Assembly: GCA_900553695.1 (NCBI GenBank) | Contig: USEM01000021.1 | Coordinates: forward strand, 1-20,397 | From: an uncultured Clostridium sp. | Lineage (GTDB): Bacteria > Bacillota > Clostridia > TANB77 > CAG-508 | Direction: 5' to 3' | Length of the DNA: 20,397 bases | Part shown: positions 8,205 through 16,024 of the stretch, piece after piece | Layout of the letters: every line of letters begins with the position of its first letter | Numbering within the stretch: the stretch's first letter is position 1 | Notes under the pieces: model-generated | What the model saw: only the letters and a program-made list of their open reading frames with translations | The model's database searches: none | Told to the model about the DNA's origin: nothing | Translations under genes and position numbers: made by a program

Positions 8205-9593
8205 TTGAGTATAAAATTTTATAACACACTAACTAAAACAAAAGATGAATTCAAACCATTAGAAGGAAATACTGTTAGAATATATACTTGTGGACCTACA
8301 GTATATAAGGACGCAAGCATAGGAAATATGAAGTCATTTATATTTATGGATACTTTAAGAAGAATGCTAAAATATAATGGTTATGAATTAAAACATGCAA
8401 TGAACATAACAGATGTAGGACATCTAGTTTCTGATGGAGATGAAGGAGAAGACAAAATGGTAAAAGCTGCAAGAGAAGAAAAAAAAGAACCATTAGAAAT
8501 TGCAGCATACTACACAAAGAAATTCTTAGAAGATTTTGACAGATTAAATATAGATAGACCAGAAATAATTTGTAAAGCAACAGATCATATTCAAGATATG
8601 ATGAACTATGTTCAAAAATTATTAGATAATGGTTATGCTTATGAAACATCAACAGCAATATATTTTGATGTTTCAAAATTAGATAAATATGGCATTTTAT
8701 CTGGAATAGATTTAAGAAACCAAAAAGCAGGGGCAAGAGTTGAAGTTGATGAAGAAAAAAGAAACCCATATGATTTTGCACTTTGGATAAAAGCACCAGA
8801 AAATCATATAATGAAATGGGAAAGCCCTTGGGGACTATCTTACCCAGGTTGGCACATAGAATGTTCTGCAATGAGCAATAAATACTTAGGAGAAGTATTT
8901 GATATTCATACAGGTGGAATTGACCTAGTACCAACACATCATGAAAATGAAATTGCACAAAGCAAAGGTTGCACAGGTAAAATACCTGCAAAATTCTGGA
9001 TGCATTGTGAATTCTTACTTATAGATGGTGGAAAAATGTCTAAGAGTTTAGGAAATACATACTTAGTTCAAGACTTAATAGATAGAGGATATGACCCACT
9101 AAGCTATAAAATGTTATGCTTCACATCACATTACAGAAATAAACTAAACTTTACATGGGATGCTTTAACAAGTGCCCAAAATTCACTAATAAGATTAAAA
9201 GAAGGATATGCAAAACATAAAGAAGGAACAGAAGAAATTGATGATAGCATTATACAAGAGTACAAAACAAAATTCTTAGAAGCAATAAATGATGATTTAA
9301 ATATGCCAGTTGCAATGAGTGTAGTTTGGGATGTGGTTAAAAACCCAATAAAATCAAAGAAATTAGCAGATTTACTATTAGATTTTGATAGAGTTCTAGG
9401 TATAAAAATAGAAGAACCTGTTCAGGTTAAAAAAGAAGAAATACCAGAAGAAGTACAAAAACTATTAGAACAAAGAAACTTAGCAAGACAAGAAAAAAAT
9501 TGGGCATTATCAGATGAACTAAGAGATAAAATAAAAACATGTGGATACACAGTAAAAGACAGCAAAGAAGGAACAACACTTGAAAAAATATAA
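8205..9593 (+). CDS. cysS: Cysteinyl-tRNA synthetase
   Basis: CysRS charges tRNA-Cys with cysteine in the cytoplasm. The 462 residues are normal for the family. Zinc-site features are visible: TCGPTVY near the start, WHIECSAM, and PTHHENEIAQSKG. NITDVGHLVSDGDEGEDKM and the KMSKS loop (GGKMSKSLGNT) are also present. The HIGH-type signature is odd: it reads ASIGNMK where HIGN is expected, so the first catalytic histidine is serine (codon AGC). The start is TTG at 8205, with an ideal AAGGAGG 7 nt upstream. No T-box leader fits in the 66-nt gap. The stop overlaps an ATG (TAATG), but the better start of the next gene is 24 nt further on. There is no in-frame CGG. Confidence 0.94.
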   Translation: MSIKFYNTLTKTKDEFKPLEGNTVRIYTCGPTVYKDASIGNMKSFIFMDTLRRMLKYNGYELKHAMNITDVGHLVSDGDEGEDKMVKAAREEKKEPLEIAAYYTKKFLEDFDRLNIDRPEIICKATDHIQDMMNYVQKLLDNGYAYETSTAIYFDVSKLDKYGILSGIDLRNQKAGARVEVDEEKRNPYDFALWIKAPENHIMKWESPWGLSYPGWHIECSAMSNKYLGEVFDIHTGGIDLVPTHHENEIAQSKGCTGKIPAKFWMHCEFLLIDGGKMSKSLGNTYLVQDLIDRGYDPLSYKMLCFTSHYRNKLNFTWDALTSAQNSLIRLKEGYAKHKEGTEEIDDSIIQEYKTKFLEAINDDLNMPVAMSVVWDVVKNPIKSKKLADLLLDFDRVLGIKIEEPVQVKKEEIPEEVQKLLEQRNLARQEKNWALSDELRDKIKTCGYTVKDSKEGTTLEKI

Positions 9594-9616
9594 TGAAATT
9601 TAAGTTGGAGGAAAAA

Positions 9617-10099
9617 ATGCCAAAAAGAAAAGATTATATAGGCTGGGACGAATATTTTATGGGAGTTGCGCTTCTTTCAGGTGAAAGAAGCAAAGACCCA
9701 AGTTCACAAGTTGGAGCTTGCATAGTAAGCGAAGATAATAAAATATTATCAATTGGGTATAATGGCTTTCCAAATGGTTGCTCAGATGATGAAATATCAT
9801 GGGAAAGAGAGGGGAATTTTGCTGAAACAAAATATCCATATGTATGCCATGGAGAATTAAATGCAATACTAAACTATACAGGAACAACACTTAAAAACAG
9901 TAGAGTTTATGTTGCACTTTTTCCATGTAATGAATGTGCAAAAGCAATAATTCAATCAGGAATAAAGGAAGTAATATATAAATCAGATAAATATGCAGAT
10001 ACTGATAGTGTAAAAGTCTCAAAAAAATTGTTAGATATGGGACATGTTAAGTATAGACAATACATACCAACAGGAAGAAAAATTGAATTAGATTTATAA
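9617..10099 (+). CDS. dCMP/cytidine deaminase family protein (ComEB-like)
   Basis: This 160-residue zinc-dependent deaminase resembles deoxycytidylate deaminase, which converts dCMP to dUMP for thymidylate synthesis; its Bacillus homologue is called ComEB. The zinc site is seen as CHGELNAI (HGE rather than the usual HAE) and PCNEC. The substrate-side elements GYNGFPNGCSDDEISWE and KYPYVCHGE match dCMP deaminases. I chose ATG 9617 because GGAGG lies 5 nt upstream; the in-frame ATG at 9593, overlapping the cysS stop, lacks a ribosome binding site. It is followed 17 nt later by the FemXAB-like gene. Confidence 0.9.
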   Translation: MPKRKDYIGWDEYFMGVALLSGERSKDPSSQVGACIVSEDNKILSIGYNGFPNGCSDDEISWEREGNFAETKYPYVCHGELNAILNYTGTTLKNSRVYVALFPCNECAKAIIQSGIKEVIYKSDKYADTDSVKVSKKLLDMGHVKYRQYIPTGRKIELDL

Positions 10100-10116
10100 C
10101 GAAAGGACAAAAACAA

Positions 10117-11181
10117 ATGCAAATTTTAACTGAAAATGATAAAAAAGCATATAAGAAATTTTTAGAAAATAATGAAAGATGTAATTTTCAACAATCACTA
10201 GAATGGGGAAAAGTAAAGCAAGCATGGACAAATGAAGTTGTTTTATCTAAAAACGAAAAAGGTGAAATAGTTGGAGCAATAAGTGTTCTTATTAGAAAAA
10301 TACCAATCTTTGGAAACTTAATGTATGTTTCAAGAGGCCCAATTTGTGATGCTCATAACAAAGAGGTTTTAAAAGATTTAACAGATGGATTAAAAGAACT
10401 TGCAAAAAAATACAAGGCATTTACCCTAAAATGGGAACCAGATATAAAAAGTAGTGACTTAGAGTTTAGAAAAATAGCAGAGGATTTAGGCTTTAAAATT
10501 AAAGATGATGCAAAAGACTTTAGCGAAGGAATACAACCAAGATATGTATTTAGACTAGACTTAAAAGGAAAAACCGAAGACCAAGTTTTAGCAGAAATGC
10601 ATCAAAAAACAAGATATAACATTCGTTTAGCAACTAAAAAAGGTGTAATAATAAAAGAAGGTACAAGAGAAGATTTAAAAGATTTTCATAGAATAATGGA
10701 AGTAACAGGAAAAAGAGATGACTTTATGATAAGACCATTATCATACTTTGAAAAGATGTATGATGAACTAGCACCTGAGCATTTAAAACTTATGATGGCT
10801 TATACCCCAGAAGGAGAGCCCATTTCAGGAATAATAGATATAATCTATGGAAACAAAATTTGGTATTTATATGGAGCAAGCAGTAATGAACACAGAAACT
10901 TAATGCCAAACTACTTATTACAATGGAATATGATAAAATATTCAATAGAACAAAAAAAGGATATGTATGATTTTAGAGGAGTAGTTGGAGTTGTAGATGA
11001 AAGTCACCCACAATATGGCTTATACAGATTCAAACAAGGCTTTAATGCTGAATTTACAGAATTTATAGGAGAACTATATATTAATTACAAACCATTTACA
11101 AATAAGATGTTTAAGATAAGCGAAAAATTATACAAAAAACTTGCAGGTATTAAAACAAAAATAAAAGAAAGAGGAAAATAA
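10117..11181 (+). CDS. FemXAB-family peptidoglycan aminoacyltransferase
   Basis: This 354-residue protein has the GNAT-like FemXAB fold that adds amino acids from aminoacyl-tRNA to the lipid II stem peptide on the cytoplasmic face. Visible family blocks are FQQSLEWGKVKQ, YVSRGPICD, 'MHQKTRYNIRLATKKGV', LYGASSNEHRNLMPNYLLQW and YGLYRFKQGFNAEFTEFIGE. The tRNA-linked amino acid (Gly, Ala or Ser) cannot be told. An AAAGGA ribosome binding site precedes the ATG. It abuts a racemase gene (TTG start 2 nt after the stop), a natural pair for stem and bridge peptide supply. Confidence 0.88.
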   Translation: MQILTENDKKAYKKFLENNERCNFQQSLEWGKVKQAWTNEVVLSKNEKGEIVGAISVLIRKIPIFGNLMYVSRGPICDAHNKEVLKDLTDGLKELAKKYKAFTLKWEPDIKSSDLEFRKIAEDLGFKIKDDAKDFSEGIQPRYVFRLDLKGKTEDQVLAEMHQKTRYNIRLATKKGVIIKEGTREDLKDFHRIMEVTGKRDDFMIRPLSYFEKMYDELAPEHLKLMMAYTPEGEPISGIIDIIYGNKIWYLYGASSNEHRNLMPNYLLQWNMIKYSIEQKKDMYDFRGVVGVVDESHPQYGLYRFKQGFNAEFTEFIGELYINYKPFTNKMFKISEKLYKKLAGIKTKIKERGK

Positions 11182-11182
11182 T

Positions 11183-12299
11183 TTGAAGCAATTAGTTGTA
11201 AATAAAGAAGATTTAAAGCACAATATAAATAGAATAAAAGACTATACAAAGAAAATCTCAAATGATGATAATTATACTATAATTGCTGTTGTAAAAGGAA
11301 ATGGATATGGTTTAGGGTTAAATGAATACTCTGAAGTTTTAGTAGAAAATGGCATCAAGTACCTAGCTGTTGCAACATTTGAAGAAGCAATAGAACTTAG
11401 AAAAAAACAAAAAGATGTTAATATCCTAATGATGTCTCCACTTTATAACAAACAAGAACTAGAGGAGACTGTAAAAAACAACATAACAATAGCAATAGAC
11501 TCAAAAGAAAATGCAGAAGCTGTAAATGAATTAGCTCATAAAGGGTATAATATAAAAGTACATTTGAAAATAGATACAGGTTTTGGTAGATATGGCTTTA
11601 TATATGATGATTATGAAAATATTTTAAATACAGTTCAAAGCTTAAAACCAAATGTTGAAATTGAAGGGATATTTACCCATTGCTCAGATGCATACAGAAA
11701 AAACAATAAACACACATTAGAGCAATTCAAAAGGTTTACAGATGTAATCGAAAAACTAGAAGCAAACAACATAAAAATAAAGCTAAAACATATATGTAAT
11801 TCACCAGCAATTTTAAATTACCCAGAAATGCATTTAACAGCAGCTAGAATTGGTTCAGCATTTGTTGGAAGAGTTTGTTCTGAAAACAATATAGGGCTTA
11901 AGAAAATTGGAGAATTAGAGATTAATATAGCAGAGGTAAAGGACATTCCAAAAGGTTTTAATATAAGTTACTTAAACAGCTATAAGACAAAGGATAAAAC
12001 AAGAATTGCAATTATACCAATAGGATATTTAGAAGGATATAATGTAACTCAAAAAACAGATATGTTTAGAATTGCGGACAAGCTAAGAAGGGCTTTGCAT
12101 GAGCTAAAAAGTATATTTAAGAAACAAAAAATAACAGTAGTAATAAATGAAAAAAGATACAATGTAATTGGAACAATACGGAATGTACCATACAATAGTT
12201 GATATTACAGGAAGTAATATAAAAACAGGAGATATAGCAACATTAGAAATAAATCCACTATATATCTCTAAGGAAATAAGAAGGGAGTACAAAAATTAA
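11183..12299 (+). CDS. Alanine racemase-like PLP enzyme (one CGGA shift site)
   Basis: This fold-type III PLP racemase is 371 residues after one +1 shift at 12179. Alr interconverts L- and D-alanine for peptidoglycan. The PLP lysine block reads AVVKGNGYGLG (usually KANAYG). LKIDTGFGRYGF, THCSDAYRKN, ISYLNSY and IPIGYLEGY follow. The conventional frame ends at 12202 (339 residues) and loses the C-terminal barrel closure. The shift gives IGTIGMYHTIVDITG and then NPLYISKEIRREYKN, with TAA at 12297-12299 overlapping the ftsH ATG. The canonical C-terminal M-D pair reads M-Y and GYaDG reads GYLEG, so substrate preference could differ from alanine. The start codon is TTG with AGAGGA upstream. Confidence 0.85.
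12179..12182 (+). other. CGGA +1 shift / quadruplet glycine site in the racemase gene
   Basis: ATA-(C)GGA-ATG gives GTIGMYHTIVDIT at residue 333, matching the expected G-r-i-[CSG]-M-D strand of alanine racemases. The zero frame stops at 12202 after Arg-Asn-Val-Pro-Tyr-Asn-Ser. Confidence 0.87.
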
Positions 12300-14092
12300 T
12301 GAAAGACAAAGATAAGAACGAAAAAAAGGATAAAATTTACTATATAATTTTTGGAGTAATTGTATGTATAGCTCTTACAATAATGGCTTTTGCAATGCTT
12401 ACTCAAAAACCAGATGAGGAGAATCCTAAGGAAATATCATACACAGAATTAATAACAAAAATAGATGAAAACGCAGTAGAGAAAATTGAAATGACAGTTG
12501 GAAGCACAGCAATAAAAGTAAAACTTAAAAATGAAGAAGAAGAAAAAAATGCTATAGTACCTAGTACACAAGCATTTATAGAATTAGTTCAACAAAAAGT
12601 ACAAGAAGGAAATGTAATAGACCTAAAGCAAAAGAAAACTAACATACTTGTAAGAATATCAGATACATTATTTAGCTTGTTACCAACAATAATGATAGTA
12701 GGTTTATTCATTTTTGTATTAAAAATGCAAGGACTTGGAGATAAAGGTAAAGTATATGATGCCGAAAGCGAAAAGACGAACATAACTTTTAAAGATGTAG
12801 CAGGACTTGATGAAGAAAAAAATGAATTAATAGAAATAGTAAACTTCCTAAAAGAACCACAAAAGTTCCAAGACATGGGTGCAAAAATACCAAGAGGAAT
12901 ATTACTTTATGGAAAACCAGGAACAGGTAAAACATTAATTGCAAAAGCAATAGCAGGAGAAGCAAAGGTACCTTTCATTTCAATGAGTGGATCAGAATTT
13001 ATAGAAATGTTTGCAGGACTAGGAGCTTCAAGAGTTAGAAAGTTATTTGAAAAAGCAAAGAAAGTATCACCTTGTATAGTATTCATAGATGAAATAGATG
13101 CAATAGGTGCAAGAAGAACAGGTGGCAGTGGGGCAGAATCCGAAAATAACCAAACATTAAATCAACTATTAGTTGAAATGGACGGTTTTGATACAGACGA
13201 AACAGTAATAGTTTTAGCTGCAACAAACAGACCAGAAATGCTAGATAAAGCACTATTAAGACCAGGAAGATTTGATAGACAAATAACAATAGCAGTTCCA
13301 GATGCAAGAGGAAGAGAAGAAATACTAAAAATACACTCAGCAAACAAACCTCTAGGAGATGATATAGATTTAAAAGATATCGCAACAGATACAGCAGGAT
13401 TTACAGGAGCAGAACTTGCAAATGTTCTTAATGAAGCAGCAATAATTGCAACAACAAGAAATCACGAAAAAATAGTAATGGACGATTTAGAAGAAGCTGT
13501 AAAGAAAGTTACAGTTGGACTTCAAAAGAACAGTAGAGTAATTTCAGAAAAGGATAGAAAACTTACAGCATACCATGAAGCAGGACATGCAATAGTAAGC
13601 AAATACTTAGAAACACAACAAGATGTTAAAGAGATTTCAATAATACCAAGAGGCTTAGCTGGTGGATACACAATGTATAAAACAAACGAAGATAAATACT
13701 ACATTTCAAAAACAGAAATGGAAGAAAAACTAATTGCCCTACTTGGTGGACGTGCAGCAGAAAAGATTGCTTTAGATGATATTTCAACAGGTGCAAGTAA
13801 CGATATAGAAGTTGCAACTCAAATTGCAAAAGATATGGTTAAAAAATATGGTATGAGCGATAGAGTTGGACCAATAAACCTAGAAGCAAAAGAACAATAT
13901 GAACTTCAAGTATTTGGAAATAATATAGAAGATGTAATAGGTGTTGAAGTAAAAACATTAATAGATACAGCATATGTAAAGGCACAAGAACTAATTTTAG
14001 CACATATGGATAAACTACATGCAGTGGCTCAAAAGCTACTAGAAAAAGAAACAATTACATCAGAAGAATTCCAAGAAATATTTAATAAATAA
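12299..14092 (+). CDS. ftsH: FtsH, ATP-dependent zinc metalloprotease
   Basis: FtsH is a membrane-anchored AAA+ protease that degrades misfolded membrane proteins and regulators. At 597 residues it is typical. Membrane segments lie near 16-35 and 122-141, flanking a small extracytoplasmic domain. AAA features are Walker A GKPGTGKT, Walker B CIVFIDEID, pore block SEFIEMFAGLGASR (usually FVGVG) and the second region of homology ATNRPEMLDKALLRPGRFDR. The protease zinc site HEAGH (YHEAGHAIV) is intact. AAGGGAG lies about 11 nt upstream of the ATG, which overlaps the racemase stop (TAATG). The gene carries many glycines but no CGG in frame, which contrasts with radA next to it. Confidence 0.96.
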   Translation: MKDKDKNEKKDKIYYIIFGVIVCIALTIMAFAMLTQKPDEENPKEISYTELITKIDENAVEKIEMTVGSTAIKVKLKNEEEEKNAIVPSTQAFIELVQQKVQEGNVIDLKQKKTNILVRISDTLFSLLPTIMIVGLFIFVLKMQGLGDKGKVYDAESEKTNITFKDVAGLDEEKNELIEIVNFLKEPQKFQDMGAKIPRGILLYGKPGTGKTLIAKAIAGEAKVPFISMSGSEFIEMFAGLGASRVRKLFEKAKKVSPCIVFIDEIDAIGARRTGGSGAESENNQTLNQLLVEMDGFDTDETVIVLAATNRPEMLDKALLRPGRFDRQITIAVPDARGREEILKIHSANKPLGDDIDLKDIATDTAGFTGAELANVLNEAAIIATTRNHEKIVMDDLEEAVKKVTVGLQKNSRVISEKDRKLTAYHEAGHAIVSKYLETQQDVKEISIIPRGLAGGYTMYKTNEDKYYISKTEMEEKLIALLGGRAAEKIALDDISTGASNDIEVATQIAKDMVKKYGMSDRVGPINLEAKEQYELQVFGNNIEDVIGVEVKTLIDTAYVKAQELILAHMDKLHAVAQKLLEKETITSEEFQEIFNK

Positions 14093-14097
14093 AATAA

Positions 14098-14118
14098 AGG
14101 TCGGTAATTCGCCGACCT
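14098..14118 (+). terminator. Hairpin between ftsH and radA, possible attenuating terminator
   Basis: The 7-bp GC-rich stem AGGTCGG/CCGACCT has a 7-nt loop and is followed by a short TTTT run. It lies 6 nt after the ftsH stop and before the radA ribosome binding site. The weak T tract suggests partial read-through. Confidence 0.6.
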
Positions 14119-14143
14119 AGTTTTATATTGAGAGGAGATACAT

Positions 14144-15505
14144 ATGGCAAAACAAACAACAGTATTTGTATGTAGTAACTGTGGAAACGAATCGCCAAAG
14201 TGGTTTGGAAAGTGCCCAGCATGCAACGAATGGAATACATGTTATGAAGAAAAAGCCCAAACAAAAAGTTCTGGGAAAGCGGCAATTAAAGAAAAAGCAG
14301 AACCAATGTTATTAAATAATATACAAAAACAAGATATAAAAAGAGCATCAACAGGATTTGAGGAATTAGATAGAGTTCTAGGAGGAGGATTAGTTAAAGG
14401 TTCTTTAACACTCCTTGGTGGAGAACCACGGAATTGGTAAATCAACCTTAATACTACAAATTTGTGATAAAGTAAAAGGTGAAGGCAAAGTTCTATATGT
14501 TTCAGGAGAGGAATCTGCAGAACAAATAAAAATAAGAGCAGATAGACTAGGAATAAATAATGACGACATATTATTCTTAGGTGAAACAGATATAGAAGTA
14601 ATAGAAGATGCAATAACAAGAGTAAAGCCAAAGCTAGTTATAATAGATTCAATTCAAACAATGTACTCAGATGAGATAACTTCAAGCCCAGGAAGTGTAA
14701 GCCAAGTAAGAGAAATTACATCAAAAATAATGAGAACATGTAAAGAACAAGCAATAACAACAATAATAATTGGACATGTAACAAAAGACCGGAAACATAG
14801 CAGGACCAAGAGTTCTAGAACACATGGTAGATACAGTTTTATACCTAGAAGGAGAAAGATATTTTTCATATAGAATTTTAAGAGGTGTAAAAAACAGGTT
14901 TGGTTCAACAAATGAAATAGGAATGTTTGAAATGCAGGATAAAGGAATGGTGGAAATACAAAACCCATCATCAGTATTACTAGGAGAGCGAGATGAAAAC
15001 CCAGCAGGTTCAATAGTTGTAGCAAGTATGGAAGGTACAAGACCAATTATGGTAGAACTACAAGCATTAACATCACGGAACAATTTTTGGTTTTCCAAGA
15101 AGAACTGCAAATGGAATTGATTATAATAGATTAACCTTGTTAATTGCAGTGTTAGAAAAAGTTGTAGGAATGCCTTTTGGAAACCAAGATGTTTACTTAA
15201 ACATTGTTGGTGGAATAAAAATAAACGAACCAGCATTAGATTTAGGAATAGTTCTTGCATCAGCTTCAAGCTATAAAAATGTAAGCATACCACTAGATAC
15301 AATTGCAATAGGCGAAGTTGGCCTAACAGGCGAAGTTAGAAGTGTAAATATGATAGAAAAAAGGATAAAAGAAGCAGAAAAGCTAGGTTTCAAAACATGC
15401 ATAATACCAGAACATAATAAAAAACAATTAAAAGGTACATATACTGCAAACATAATTGGCGTAAAAAACATTTATGAGGCAATGAGGTATTTGAAATTAA
15501 AATAG
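14144..15505 (+). CDS. radA: RadA, DNA repair/branch-migration ATPase (three CGGN shift sites)
   Basis: RadA (Sms) is a RecA-related helicase for recombination intermediates and transformation. Three +1 shifts (14429, 14790, 15076) give a 452-residue protein, the normal family length. The N-terminal C4 zinc finger reads VCSNCG...CPACNEW. The Walker A block becomes GGEPGIGKST only with the first shift, which supplies its first conserved P-loop glycine. LYVSGEES, VIIDSIQTM, HVTKDGNIAGPRVLEHMVD (restored by the second shift), the RadA-specific KNRFG (GVKNRFGSTNEIG) and PRRTANGIDYNR (after the third) follow. The C-terminal Lon-like domain contains GGIKINEPALDLG and GEVGLTGEVR. AGGAG precedes the ATG. 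No other lesion is seen, so this is best treated as an expressed gene. Confidence 0.92.
14429..14432 (+). other. CGGA +1 shift / quadruplet glycine site 1 in radA (Walker A)
   Basis: CCA-(C)GGA-ATT gives GEPGIGKST at residue 96, inside the P-loop GxxGxGKS/T. The conventional frame gives PRNW then TAA at 14438-14440. The invariant glycine here is the best evidence that the site is decoded as glycine. Confidence 0.93.
14790..14793 (+). other. CGGA +1 shift / quadruplet glycine site 2 in radA
   Basis: GAC-(C)GGA-AAC gives HVTKDGNIAGPRVLEHMVD at residue 216, a hallmark RadA block (K-x-G-x-I-A-GP). Otherwise the frame is lost after KDRKHSR. Confidence 0.92.
15076..15079 (+). other. CGGA +1 shift / quadruplet glycine site 3 in radA
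   Basis: TCA-(C)GGA-ACA gives LTSGTIFGFPRRTANGIDYN at residue 311, joining the ATPase to the Lon-like domain. The glycine itself is in a variable position, but the flanking frames are unambiguous. The zero frame ends at TGA 15118-15120. Confidence 0.9.
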
Positions 15506-15510
15506 ATATT

Positions 15511-15545
15511 ACAAACTGCAAAATTTTGTTGCAGTTTGTTTTTTT
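15511..15545 (+). terminator. Rho-independent terminator after radA
   Basis: The 11-bp perfect stem ACAAACTGCAA/TTGCAGTTTGT has a 7-nt loop and is followed by at least six T residues. It lies 5 nt after the radA stop. This is the strongest terminator in the window and closes the PBP-to-radA unit. Confidence 0.9.
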
Positions 15546-15566
15546 GCTCTAAAACCCGAAATATTG

Positions 15567-15595
15567 TTTACATTTTTGGCGAATTATAGTATAAT
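15567..15595 (+). promoter_or_regulatory. Predicted sigma-A promoter of the FxLYD-ruvB unit
   Basis: TTTACA (15567-15572) and a perfect TATAAT (15590-15595) are spaced by 17 nt, just after the radA terminator and 35 nt before the next ATG. It would start the unit of small exported protein, ruvB, gtrA and GT2. Confidence 0.75.
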
Positions 15596-15630
15596 TGGTG
15601 CAGATTAAAATTTTGAAATGAGGTACTTAT

Positions 15631-16011
15631 ATGAAGAAAATTATTAGATATTTATTGTTACTAATTCTTATGATTGTAGTAGTTAGGGTTTATGTTTATT
15701 TTCTAACTAAAACAAATTATCAAGATATGAATAATTATGAAATAACAGTTCAAACACCAGAAATTGTTGTTACAGAAAGCAAAGCTGCTAAGAATAAAGG
15801 ATATATTAAAGGCAACATAACAAATAATTCATCAGAGATGATTAAAAACTTAAAAGTTAAGTTTGAATTCTATAATGAAAATGAAAAGTTAGTTGGAATT
15901 GAGTATAGAAACGAAGATGTGCTTAATGCAAGTGAAACAATCAAATTTGATATTGGATATAACTATAAAAATGTTGAAAAGATTAAGATAAGCACAGTAA
16001 CCGAAGAATAG
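15631..16011 (+). CDS. Small membrane-anchored protein with FxLYD-like domain
   Basis: This 126-residue protein has a single N-terminal hydrophobic segment (about residues 5-24), probably an uncleaved anchor or signal. A beta-rich extracytoplasmic region follows: GYIKGNITNNSSEMIKNLKVKFEFYNE...ASETIKFDIG. This pattern (G-x-x-x-N-x-S ... v.v.fyd ... L..ge...F.i) resembles FxLYD-type domains of Gram-positive surface proteins. No catalytic motif is visible and the function is unknown. GAGG precedes the ATG by 8 nt. It is the first gene after a good promoter, 13 nt before ruvB, and is probably co-transcribed with it. There is no in-frame CGG. Confidence 0.75.
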   Translation: MKKIIRYLLLLILMIVVVRVYVYFLTKTNYQDMNNYEITVQTPEIVVTESKAAKNKGYIKGNITNNSSEMIKNLKVKFEFYNENEKLVGIEYRNEDVLNASETIKFDIGYNYKNVEKIKISTVTEE

Positions 16012-16024
16012 AAAGGGTAAGCAA

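Noticed and set aside
14429..14440. Stop-codon reassignment (TAA/TAG/TGA read through) as the cause of the interrupted genes
   Set aside because: After the zero-frame stop the protein similarity continues in a different frame, not the same one. The three stop codons end the frame-restored genes normally (TAA for most, TAG for folD and radA, TGA for dprA).
2704..15079. Explanation of the broken genes as pseudogenes or ordinary sequencing indels
   Set aside because: All ten lesions are the same base added before GGA/GGT in the same codon phase at glycine positions. No stop mutations, deletions or other indels accompany them. Decay or homopolymer error would be mixed in kind and phase. Only read-level data can exclude a systematic artefact completely.
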